From: Chalara sp. BL73
Taxonomy: Eukaryota; Ascomycota; Leotiomycetes; Helotiales
Assembly: GCA_918026815.1 (NCBI GenBank)
Contig: CAKJVC010000057.1
Span: 124,001-188,000 of the forward strand
Direction: 5' to 3'
DNA length: 64,000 nt
The notes beneath the pieces were generated by a model. That model ran no database searches. It saw only the letters and a program-made list of their open reading frames with translations, and was not told where the DNA came from. This document shows, one piece after another, positions 46,447 to 56,830 of this stretch (the first letter of the stretch is position 1; every line of letters starts with the position of its first letter). The position numbers and the translations under genes are program-made.

Positions 46447-46964
46447 ATTTAACTACTTGTAATTAGTAAACCATAATTAAAATTTACTACCCGGTATTAT
46501 TTACTAACCTTCTGTGTGATTGTTTATTGGTTAATTCTTAGACTCATTCGCTGCCACGGGGCACTACAGTAAAAACTCGATATTTCAGATTCGATATATC
46601 AAATACCTTCATATATCCCCAAAAAGAAACCTCCAAACAGCCGATTTTAGCTAGATCCTTATTTACATCGTAGTTGAAATGGGCCTGCCAAGTTTTAGTG
46701 GCATTCTGATATAAAAATCGTGTACTTCTACTAATGAAATTCAAATATTAGATATTAAAAAACATTATATAATATATAAATGAAGAAATCCTACTTTTTC
46801 GGTCCGATTTTAACTGTTGTAATTGTCACGGCCCGAGCCATGTATCGCTTAAAGCTTGGCCCCTGACACCACAGGACTCGGCCATTTAGAGCTTGGCGAC
46901 CGACGTTACAGGGCTCACTTACACTGGCCGCTGGCCAGTCTCCTGCATGTAAAAAGAAGTTTTT
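46447..46964. other. Noncoding, possible LTR-like fragment
   Basis: No gene. The part 46827-46960 (GTCACGGCCCGAGCC start) is GC-richer than its surroundings and looks like another repeat fragment, but no second copy was found in the window. Confidence 0.35.
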
Positions 46965-47217
46965 TGTCATGAACACGGTCCTATATGCCTGGAAAGGCGG
47001 GTTGTAGGTGCTTCAATATGAAAATATTAAACATGCCATAGTTATCACGTGACTAGCTCGCGTATATTCCCTAATAAGGACTAGTAGCTCCTGGCCTGAG
47101 AGCCAGACTTAGTTGAGTTTTTTTCCAGAGCTCCACCTCTTTTTTTTTAGTTTAGTATTTTTGTATTAAAGCACTTACAACCTGCTTTTCCAGGCATATA
47201 AAACCGTGTTCGTGACA
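46965..47217. mobile_element. Foldback/MITE-like element with about 49-bp terminal inverted repeats
   Basis: Left end TGTCATGAACACGGTCCTAT...; the right end, reversed, is TGTCACGAACACGGTTTTAT.... The match runs on through ATGCCTGGAAA and GGTTGTA(G/A)GTGCTT, so each arm is about 49 bp with only a few differences, nearly all C/T or G/A transitions. The roughly 155-bp interior has no coding frame. No target-site duplication was seen. Confidence 0.7.
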
Positions 47218-47880
47218 TTATATTATACTCAATTAAATTTTATTTCTGCAGAAAAATTAAAATTACTGTTTTTTTGTTGCATACAAAACTTGCGCATTAC
47301 TTGTCACGATCATGAATCATGTGATCTAGATGGGCTTGGCATGTCATATGATGACCCTCATTTCTATCTTTAGTATTCTCGTAATAGAACCATCTATTAG
47401 CCACCTCAACAGGCCCCAGGATTTGGCTTCGTGACAACAAAATTTAGTTGTTGATTTAAAGTTATGCTGCATGTTCCGCCGCCGATTCAACTCCCGATTC
47501 AACTGTGCCGCTAAACCCTTTTCGGTTACGCTAAGCCTATTTCGGCGCCGACTCAAGTTGAATCGGCGTCCGCCTTATGTAAAGGCTTAATAATAATTGT
47601 TTAGATAATATTATAACTATTTAGGAGGCTGCTGGTCACATCCGTGCGATGAAGTGAAGCGCGTTTGTGGTGGTAGGCGCACTTCGGCAACTGCGCCAAA
47701 GCTAGGCCTTCCGGCGTAGCCGTTCACAACAAGCTGGACCCGAGTATGAGAGATCAATCAAGCAATCAAACATGAACGTGGCTGAAGCCTCGCTAGTCTC
47801 AGAGATTTGCTTCTTGAGCGAATGTATAGAGGTTTGATTGCCTTTTCGATTCATCACACTGCTTTGGTCTATATTTTGGC
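47218..47880. other. Noncoding, with a 13-bp inverted repeat
   Basis: CGCCGATTCAACT at 47480-47492 is repeated inverted at 47556-47568 with a 63-bp spacer. The region also holds the 3' side of the DUF6594 pseudogene. No gene is supported. Confidence 0.45.
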
Positions 47881-48974
47881 TCAGGATCCACCACTCCCAC
47901 CCATCTGCATGAATACCATCAGAACAGCCGAGTAGCTTTTGCGAGACACCGTCAACATTGTTCGCATTTATTTCTATATCAAGAAGCAGAAGTAGACTCA
48001 CCCAGCGGTGCCTGCTAGAGCCTCAAAGGGCTTTGCCACAGTCACGGACGATATGATTGTCACAAACAATAAGACGAATCCTGTGATGATAGCGAGCTGA
48101 TATATCGGATCTCTCACAAACAGCAACCACCAGAGTGGGGCAATCAACATGGTAAGACCAGCTGTGTTTATGACAATAGTGCAGAAGGTTTCCATGCGGG
48201 CATCACTATAGTACTGTGTTGTTTCAGGGTCATAGTTGGAAGGGAGGGTTGTCTATAAGCTTCAGCGACTCCGCGTATACTTCCTCGTTGCGCAAGTGAG
48301 TATACCAGTTCTGGTTTGACTCGAAATATTCTCCAGCGCCTAGAGCTCATTTTCTCCAACAGACGCCGCAATGGTGATTTTATCTTTGGCACAATTGATA
48401 TCAGATCATCGGTATTATCGATATAGTTTGCTTCCTCCTTCTCAATAGCACCTTCATATTCTTGATGCCAATTTTTGATGTTACAAATCTCATGGGACTG
48501 TGCGCGGGGCCGAGCGCGAAATTCCATATAGGCAGCGAGGAATTCATCTGCATCCTCACAATCAGTAAAGTAGGAACTCAATCGGAGACTATAGCGTTTT
48601 TAGTTGAAGTTTGAATGCGTACTGTACTCTTTTAGCTTTGTAAAACATTCTTCCAAGAGCTCATTCCGTCCTTTTCTGTCCTTCCTGAAGGAACCATTGT
48701 TCACTCGGTTCTCATCTACTTGGCTATTTTCCTCATCAATCTTCGCCAATTTCTCTTCTAGCCGACAAATATCGTCCTGCCACTTCAATATCACTCTTGT
48801 ATTCAATGCTCCGAATCGGCGAATCGCGAAGAAGTCATTGTCAGATGCGGACCACTCTGAGAAAGCTTTGTACCCGTAATATTTCCAGGGTTGTCGGGCG
48901 AAAAGGCTCTCGGTCCGTTTCAACGGCCCTGCGGTCACTTCTATTGTCTCTGTTACTTCCGTGGGGAGCCCCAT
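47881..48974 (-). pseudogene. DUF6594 membrane protein gene with two frameshifts
   Basis: Exons 48974-48623, 48547-48002 and 47935-47881 match the fungal DUF6594 family: RQPWKYYGYKAFSEWSASDN, FFAIRRFGALNTRVIL, KLKEY|NEFLAAYMEFRARP, YIDNTDDLISIVPKIKSPLR, then the membrane segments TIVINTAGLTMLIAPLWWLL and LAIITGFVLLFVTIISSVTV, and the end YSAVLMVFMQMGGSGGS. All three exon junctions are canonical and join in phase. Inside exon 2, however, two 1-nt shifts occur about 90 bp apart (about 48300-48240): the best reading is SSRRWRI / YFESNQNWYTHLRNEEVYAE SLKLIDNPP / SNYDPETTQYYSDARMETF. The gene is therefore broken, although everything else is well preserved, so decay is recent or reflects a sequencing error. 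Confidence 0.8.
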
Positions 48975-49432
48975 ATTTCCATAAAATCAGTTAACCAGCG
49001 CTACAAGGCGTCTTTTTCGTTGTTGAAAGCATGCCTAAAGAAACAGAACCGGTGTGTGCATGGAGATCCCAAAATCAGCATGAATAGCTAAGAGTGCATG
49101 CTGACAATGCATGCGGCCCACATGACACTGAGTCAGCTTGGCTGGCTTCATGGGTCGGAAAATTTCTGGGATGGGAAAATCATTCAGCCCTTATGCATGT
49201 TCGTCCTTGCGAATTATGCAAATGTGGCTTGAAGCTATCCATTGGTTCTAGTTTCGCTTCTGCTCCATTCATGTAGAGCAACCCCGCAGATGGGGCTGAA
49301 CCTCCCCATCCTGCATATATAGATGAGCCTGTACATCTGAGGGCAGCTTGCTCGTCCCGAGAAACCCTTTGCCTAAAGCGCTGTTATATCTCACTGAACC
49401 CACGCACAGCGACACAAAAACAAAAAACCACA
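48975..49432. other. Divergent intergenic region
   Basis: About 460 bp between the DUF6594 gene start (minus) and the small gene at 49433 (plus). The right part has a TATA-like word (CATATATAGATG, about 49315). No gene. Confidence 0.45.
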
Positions 49433-49927
49433 ATGCGAGCGGTTTCTATCCCAGTAAGGTCTTTTTGGTCTTCCAAACTGTGATTCCCTATATCTAGTTT
49501 AACCAGGTGTCTAACTGTTTCCTTGCAGAAATCCTTGCCGGGAATTTGCGTTCGAGTCCAGGTTACCCGTGCAGGGCTAGCCCAACAACAGTGTTCGCTA
49601 CCACAAACGATTCCCATCTCAGAACATTCTTCCTTGAGCTACGAAGCTGGCGCTACGCAAGACACAGGACCAAAGAAAGAAAAACCCAAACCAAAGCCAG
49701 AGCCAAGTCCTCCATACCTCATGCTTGACTTCGGGAAGGGCATAATACTCCCGTACAAACGGCCATTAAACGATTTGCCCGATGGCAACATTCCCAGTAT
49801 CCAGGATGGTCCAACATCTATCCTCAATCAATACCGAGCTACTCGAGTTTGTGATACACTAGAGAAGATGGACTCATCTCAGATAGTCCAAACCAGGCCC
49901 ACGGAGCATTTTACCTGGCCCTGGTAG
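49433..49927 (+). CDS. Small protein of unknown function
   Basis: Two exons, 49433-49453 and 49529-49927, give 139 aa; the intron has GTAAGG, a polypyrimidine tract and TTGCAG. The N-terminus MRAVSIPKSLPGICVRVQVT RAG is basic with no acidic residue, suggesting a mitochondrial presequence. The middle is a Lys/Pro stretch (KKEKPKPKPEPSPPY), and the C-terminal part LMLDFGKGIILPYKRPLNDL with TRPTEHFTWPW at the end looks structured. No family is recognised. The clean intron, good start context (CACAATGC) and a plausible promoter support a real gene. Confidence 0.5.
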
Positions 49928-50957
49928 GTATTTTTCATGACAGAACCAATGCTTTTACTACCAATGGTTGCTAACCACGTCAGAACGAGCATCTCTGTCA
50001 AATTCAGCCCCCGTTAGCCAAATCATGAAGCTGGAGAGAACAAGGCTGGTGGGTATCGATGGATCACTTTTCCTCATGGACTAAACGAAGTTTGCTGTCA
50101 CATATTCGGGCATATTTCGGAGATTGGTGGCAGAGTGTGGTGGTGGTAGTCTAAATAACTCTTATTGTGTTGAATTGTAAAAATGACAATCTTTATGCGG
50201 GTCTCACAACTGGTGGTCTCTTTGCTTGGCCCTGCATAGTTCTGTGATCCATCCAAGGAATATTCAACATGCATCCTACCACGGAATTCGCTGATATTCG
50301 CCCAGGAATGTGCTGTAGTATATTCCCGATGCAGGAAGCATGAAAAAAATTATCTACAACAAGTAATGATTAGCTATTGGTAACGAATTATACCACGAAC
50401 TGCGGCGCTGAGCCTCCATCTGATATGGTGGTGGGGTCGCAGTCACAACACTCTGGCATGAGGGAAAGCGACGGAACGGGACGGTGCCTCTCAATTCAGA
50501 AACGTAACCGAAGCCACAAAACCCCTGGGATCGAGTTTTGCAAGGTCATCTCCAGTCACGCAATCCTATCCAATATTCATTGAGCGAAGTCTCAAGCCTC
50601 TCCTCTAACGCCGGGGTCTCCGCAACCACTGGGCACTTTGTACAATGCACACCTGTATGGTGCTGTTTGTCAAGTATTGGATGATGTGATACCCTAATCA
50701 AAGCTGACAGCGGCTGCGATGCATGAGGGAATTAATGAGGCTCCTAAATTAATTACTCACCGATATGGATATTTGCTTCACCGAGTAGAGCCTCGCCTAG
50801 TAGAACACAGCGCTGTGGTTGCTCAAAATGCGATCTTCAGTAGGGCTAATTGACCCTCCTAAGCGGCATACGCAATCATAATATGGGACTGTACTTGGTA
50901 ATAAATTCCTAGTTTTGAATCCTAGAGCCTCTAATCATACGCAAGCACAACGGTAGC
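49928..50957. other. Intergenic, no gene seen
   Basis: About 1 kb. A plus-strand frame at 50377-50583 (68 aa) is unrecognised. The right end should be the promoter of the patatin gene. Confidence 0.5.
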
Positions 50958-53380
50958 ATGGTGTGCCGATTCTTCTACCAAGCCCGGAGCCCAACAGCTT
51001 GCTTAGCATACTCCACGAGATATCATCAAGTCAAAGTCTCAGGGCCACGAAAATATCATGAAGGTAAATCTATTGTAGAAGAGAGCCTTTCAAGAAGACG
51101 CAGCCCCCAAGCACCACTGCGGCTTCTGAGTTTTGATGGAGGCGGAGTTCGAGGATTGTCGTCGTTGCTTATTCTGGATGAATTGATGAAAAATGTTGCC
51201 AGGCTTGAGAAGAAGTCGGGAAAGCTCGACAGAAACTATCATAAGCCGCTGAAACCATGCAGATATTTCGACTTAATCGGAGGTCAGATTTTACTTTCAA
51301 TTCACATTATTAATCAAACAATAACAAGAATCGCTCAGGAACTTCCACTGGGGGTATTATCGCAATTCTTCTCGGCCGCCTCAAACTAGATGTACCAACA
51401 TCCATCGCCATATATACCGAGCTGTCGAAGGTCGTTTTTCAGAGAGATCGTTCCCTTCCACTTTTTGGAGCGCGGCTCCCGTATCGGAAGAGCAGATTCA
51501 GTGCGACTGTGTTGGAGGACGAAATCAAGAACGTTCTTGTAGACCATGGCTTGGCAAAGAATGAGCCAATGTTCGACAAAGCACTCGTGAACGCTTTCAG
51601 GAATAGAGGCGAGGAAAGAGAGGAAGAGGATGGCTTTTTAACGCTGGAGGATGCGAACGATTCGCAAGTGGATAACGAGAATGACACCGAGTTCGAATCG
51701 AAAACAGTACCAGTGCTAAAGTCTTTAAGTAGAGCTTTCTCCGGATTGTTTGGTGCGAGAGACCTGCTACTGCCCGATCCAAGAGTGTCTGGAAACTACA
51801 GCAGAAACCGGAAACAACGAAAACGCGCTGATGTAGAAAATGGTCAAGAATCCGATGAGAGGGGTTGTCACAGTTTCGTAGTTGCCGTGCACAAGGAGAG
51901 TCTCAACACTCCCAAGCACTTCAAAACCTTTGATCAACACGAAAGGAAACTTGCGATCTGGCAAGCGCTTCGTGCCACAACCGCTGCCCCAACTTATTTC
52001 GACCCGATCGCATTAGGGAACCCAGAGACTTTCTATTGTGATGGCGGGACGGGCTACAACAACCCATGTTCCGAGGTAGACCGAGTTGCGAAGTCAATTT
52101 GGGGCAAGCGTACCATCGGCATCGTTATTTCCATTGGCACTGGCTTGCAGAAAGGTTCATCGCCAAAGCGCGTCAAATGGCTTCCCAACTTTCTCCACGT
52201 CGTTAAAAGCCTTGTCCCCATGGCGACTGAGACGGAGAGGGTGCACCAAGATAGTTACCGCAGATACGACAATGGCCATACAGAGTATTTTCGTTTCGAT
52301 ACGCACGGAGTGTCAGATATCGGGCTTGAAGAGTGGAAGAAAGAAGAACTGATTACGACTCGGACAGATAAGTATATGAAGCAGCCCTCCCGAATCGAAA
52401 AGGTGAAAAATTGCACAGAATGCCTCGTCAAACTAAGTGCAGAGCCAAAGACTTTAGAATATCCAGCAACAGATAAATTTTTCGTAGGCGTCAACCTCGA
52501 CCACACACGAGACGAGACTTATAGGGACCAGCGATACCCTGGTATCCAGCCTTGGCGTCGCGAGGAGCTCAACATAGAGACAGGTTGGCCCCTGGGCGTG
52601 GATGTGTTGACGGAGCACAATGACCATGACCGAAACGTTCCATCGTCGCCTCTTTTCAGGAAACCCTTCAAACCCGGTGCTACCGTTGGTGAATCAGGAA
52701 TAACGCGGACAGTGTTACCCATTGCCCAGGATTTGGACCAAGATGGGATTCCCAATGAGTGTTCCATCATAACTTTCATTCGAGCAGATACAGTCTGCGT
52801 TCGGCAGCTTGTAAAGGGTGTTCCTCCAGGGCGCTATAAGGCGAAGTTCATTGTGTACTTCTTCGATGTTGAGCCTGGTTCAGCCAAGGACGTTATGTCA
52901 TCTTCCACCAGGGCTTTCGCGCCATCTTGGCCGGCTTCAAAAGAAATGATGCCAGTTGCAGCAAGCAATGAAGACTCCGAGGAGACGTTCTTGAACCCCG
53001 AGTCCAAGGAACATGCCAGGCCAAGCGAAGCCGCCAAGGTCCTGCCGCCTGTCGATCTAACTTTTAATGTGGGAGAGCCGTACGACCCAACGACTTTTAT
53101 GAAGCGGCGTGTCGATGTACACATTACGTCTGATATCGCACCAGTACTACTGCGGCCCGATGCGGTGAGGTTGCGTGTCGGACAACGGCAGTACAAGCAA
53201 AACTTAGGAAAGGGATGGGTTGAACTCGGAAGCGACTTGCCTGTGGATGTTGGCCGTAGTGGTACACTTGGATTCGTCATTAGTAAGGTCTGGAGGGAAG
53301 GGGAGTTCATTGGTGGATGGAGCTTCGGAGGAGTGCGACTTGTGCCTGATTTCAAGACTGAGACTACTGAACAGGACTAA
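50958..53380 (+). CDS. Patatin-like phospholipase
   Basis: Two exons, 50958-51282 and 51339-53380, giving 788 aa. The patatin domain begins at RLLSFDGGGVRGLSSLLILD with the oxyanion motif DGGGVRG (residues 60-66). The nucleophile elbow GTSTGG (Ser111) is created exactly across the intron. The catalytic Asp is in CDGGTGYNNP (Asp343). Between Ser and Asp there is a long insert rich in Glu/Asp (GEEREEEDGF) and Arg. After the domain, about 400 residues contain a C-terminal part with beta-strand character (IITFIRADTVCVRQLVKGVP; PVLLRPDAVRLRVGQRQYKQ) but no motif I can name. Fungal relatives hydrolyse acyl esters of phospholipids, and some act in incompatibility or stress signalling. The gene is intact. 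Confidence 0.88.
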
Positions 53381-55897
53381 TCAGGTATCAGAGGCCGAAG
53401 ACATGGTAGGGAGGTTAGGTGGGTTATATAGTTATTGGCAAGTAGAGATAGCTCAACAAATCCATCCTTTCTGAGCTTGGTAAACGGCAGATGTGATGAC
53501 GCCATTTGATTTGCCTTCGGCCACAGCCTACCTGCTTCCCTCTGCCATCGTTGCAGAATGTGTGCGTGATAATCTCGTCTTTGTTTGGATGTTAGAGGCA
53601 GCAGTAATGATGTCTGAAAGCTGTGGAGATGGCGAATCGCCCCGTCGTTCGTGGTGTGCAGCTGGATCTCGGTGTTGGTGCGCTATTGCGGATGCCACGG
53701 CCGAGGAGATGGTCGAAGCGGTTTTGGAGAAGGTGATTAGACCTTCACCGGGATGGTGTAAGAGATGAAAGAGTGGATTGTAGTGTAGGAGGCGCCGATA
53801 AGAAATTGGATTATTTGCATTGTTGTTAGGGAGCGTTTCAGGCTATGGGGGATGGAGGTTGAGAAGGTTGTGAGGGTGTAATAGTTCTGGCTGTGGGGAA
53901 AGGAAACAGGGAAGTGGATGGAGTGGTCAATCGTCCTATGGAATACGTTTACACAAAAACGTTCGAAATCGCGATTTTTCGCGTTATCATTTTTCCAGCT
54001 TATCACTTCAAATAACGATATGCCTAAACTACGCACCCTTATAGGAGTGATATCTGGGAATATACAAAAGAAGAAGCAGTTGACCCTATATTTTAAACTA
54101 AGACCGAGTCAAATTTCACTTCTCTGCGCTCTCATTAGTTGTCCTATTATAAAGGACGCCTGCTTTTCACATGCTTGGGCACCTAAAGCCTGCTTTCGGT
54201 AATTCTCTCCTGCCCAGGCACCGGATACAGTACTAGCGTATAAGTTTGCGCATTAGACTTGGAAGTGGAACATAAATTGAAGCGCTCCTCAAGTTTGTAT
54301 AACCGCTCTTTAACTGTTGGAACGCATGTAACTAGTCACGTGAAGAGTTACATGCGTTCCAACATTAAGTTTGATTTTTTATATCTCCACCGTTATTGCA
54401 ATGCACACTCCTTTAACCCTGTTACAGCATTGAGTCGAGTCTTCTATTTATGGCTGACTATATTACCTATTATTGACTAACGCTAAACTACGCCCAGTTA
54501 ATAAAGGAAAAGGGAAAATGAGTTCCTAGGCATATAGTTAGTATCTAAACAACAAATAAAAGATTCACGGACCTTCAACCGGTCCTATCCGTGCAAGCCC
54601 CAGAACCTCGAGCATCTATAGCATTAGTATCACCAGAATCTCAAGAGTAATCACGGTACAAGAAACAGGATGTTCCGGTACAAACCTGGCCGCTGTAGCA
54701 AATGTCTCCTTCCAAAGCTTTTCTATCCGTCCTGGGATGGTCCAGGTGCTACGCTCGAACGCACTGATGTTACTTGAACGTCTTCGGATCGTGCGGGAAG
54801 AGTAGCGAGAATAATTCTGAAGGCATTGAGTCGAATCGTTGGTGCAAACGTTTTTTCATATGTAAGGGAGAACGGAAGATACTGTGGCAGGAGACATCTT
54901 CGGTGGGCTTCTTATTGGTAGAGTCGATCGCAATGATCCTGCGAAAGCGGGAAAGGACTTAGATTGTGTCGTCTTCCTCCTCGTTCTCAGGAAGGAATTC
55001 GGAGTTGTCGTTGTTACACTTACTATCCTGCGAAGACTGGAAGTTAGTAATACCTATATAATCTGACGAAAACTTGTTCTCGACATAGCCGTCTTTGGGA
55101 ATGACGGAATCTGTGCGGCCCTTATGACTACCTTCAAGCCTATCGTCTTTTTGCACACACTTACTGTTAGCATTGTACGTATCGCCCGCCTCAAGCATCC
55201 GCTGAGTTATCTGATTTCGAGAAAGGAATTCGGATTCGGCGTGGTTGTTGGGTTCGTCCTCCCGCGAAAAGCTATGGCAGTACGGACTCGGAGTTGTTCG
55301 TGTAATTCGCATCCTACAGACGTCGCTGCATATAGGGTTACTCGCGAAGCTCAATTTGACTTTGGAAGCGATTACGAAGATTTTTGAGGAGAAGGAGAAG
55401 GAGGACGAGCATAAGTACGGAAGGGTTATGAATCTGGGTGTACTGCCTGGCCCAGATCCCTAAACTCTATTCCTGATCTCGTAGTGCAGGATATCAGCGA
55501 GGTATTATGGAGAAAGGAGAGATTCGACAGGGGCGAGGACGAGACCCGCGAAGAACAGGAGGAAATAGAGGAGGAAATCCATGTTTCTAATTTCGATTAA
55601 CGTTCTACTAAGGAAGGAAACAACTCGGACTTCGCCAAACAAAAGAATCCCGCCAAAACACAATTGACCAGTAACGAAAAGCGAGCTGACACTTCCGGGG
55701 CCGAAGAGGTAGGAAGCAGTCAAACAGAGGAAAAGGTAGAAAGCCGTAGCTTTTCACCCCGCCACTAACTTACTAACCTCTTTCTTTTACAAGTAGATAA
55801 ACCCTTTATTCTACTCGTAGAAAACATCAAACTGTGCTCCGGCTGGAAGCACGGCATGTAGAAGCACGTCGACTCCCGGGGCACCGACTTCTGCCAA
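53381..55897. other. Noncoding region with degraded repeat sequence
   Basis: No supported gene over about 2.5 kb. A plus-strand frame at 53493-53768 (Cys/Trp/Met-rich, 91 aa) and frames at 54959-55463 are unrecognised. The segment from about 54600 may be the degraded body of the copia element whose reverse transcriptase appears at 55898, but I could not identify gag or integrase. Confidence 0.35.
54316..54363. repeat. Perfect 18-bp hairpin
   Basis: GTTGGAACGCATGTAACT at 54316-54333 is repeated as its exact reverse complement at 54346-54363, with a 12-nt loop that contains CACGTG. The arms extend imperfectly by about 5 bp outward. Confidence 0.9.
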
Positions 55898-56110
55898 GTG
55901 CTTTCGCAAGTTAGACGAAAGACTTTCTCCGAACCTGTCGCAGAATCAGAGCTGGAAACGAAAGAAGTTGTTGGATTTGACCTTAAGAAGGACAAAAATG
56001 GACGCATACTGCGATACAAGGCGCGGCTTGTGGCCAGAGGCTTTACCCAGAAGCATAGGATCAACTACATGCCACAGCCAAGGAGTAGTCGCAACTACCT
56101 AGCAGAATCG
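55898..56110 (+). mobile_element. Ty1/copia reverse-transcriptase fragment
   Basis: The frame contains DLKKDKNGRILRYKARLVAR followed by GFTQKHRINY, the highly conserved copia block (K-x-NG-x-I-x-RYKARLVARGFTQ). Sequence on both sides does not continue as reverse transcriptase, so only about 60 codons remain. It is a relic. Confidence 0.7.
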
Positions 56111-56189
56111 ACACCTATCGTTTTCAACAACCAAAAAGAAATCGGGGGTCTTACAGGCACCGCGGGTTCTTTTTCGAAAAGTCTTTTCA

Positions 56190-56345
56190 AGGCCGGGAGC
56201 ATCGATCCCGCTCGACAAATTCAGCTTCCTGGAAAATGAGGTCGAGTTTGTTGACATTATTGGCGAAACAACTGAGGAACAACATCATGCCAGAATAATT
56301 CGCATTACCGCTAGTGGGCGAAGTTTTGCTCTTAAAGTGGCAAGT
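56190..56345 (+). pseudogene. Fragment resembling fungal FTA2/kinase-like proteins
   Basis: The frame ASIPLDKFSFLENEVEFVDI followed by IGETTEEQHHARIIRITASG and RSFALKV has the pattern of the N-lobe of fungal kinase-like proteins of the FTA2 type (KF-x-FLE...G...HARVF-x-I...G-x-x-YALKV). The next bases, GTGGCAAGT, look like a GC-type donor, and a later YKEDVGSLYLW could be the next exon, but no complete gene follows. Weak call. Confidence 0.35.
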
Positions 56346-56525
56346 ATACGCATTTCTATTCGAACTTTGTCCCTACTGCTACCACCACTTCTTTGCAGCA
56401 CAAGTACAAGGAGGATGTCGGATCACTCTACCTGTGGCAACACCACGTCTTTACGTGGATTGCTTAGGTTGAATGTGATTGATTGTTGAAGATTGAATGG
56501 AGGAATGAGGATATGCCCCTTCCAG

Positions 56526-56550
56526 GGTCATGTGACGGTGTCACATGACC
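56526..56550. repeat. 11-bp hairpin
   Basis: GGTCATGTGAC, a 3-nt loop, then its exact reverse complement GTCACATGACC. Confidence 0.85.
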
Positions 56551-56830
56551 TGTCCCCCATTCAATAGCTAATCTACGTACAAACACTGGGCATACTTTAA
56601 GAATGCCCTGAATTGCTATTGAATAGAATCGATGAAAAGGATCAAAGGAAAAGATCAATTTGATTGGCCAGTATCTCATTCGCAAATACCCCTCCCTAAA
56701 CTGTAACAATCGAAGGCATATGGACTCCTGATCACGTGGCAAGGTACGGACCCAAGATGGGGGAGAGCCCATACGGACCCCTTTCGGACATGGCACTCGT
56801 ATCTTTTACGGACTTAAGTACGACACGAAC

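Noticed and set aside
46965..47217. Gypsy solo LTR
   Set aside because: The ends form inverted repeats of about 49 bp, far longer than LTR tips, so a foldback element fits better.
49545..49575. tRNA B-box-like GCGTTCGAGTCC
   Set aside because: No cloverleaf can be formed around it and it lies inside the coding exon of the small gene.
53493..53768. 91-aa Cys/Trp-rich plus-strand frame downstream of the patatin gene
   Set aside because: No signal peptide, no domain and unusual composition; probably fortuitous in a GC-rich patch.
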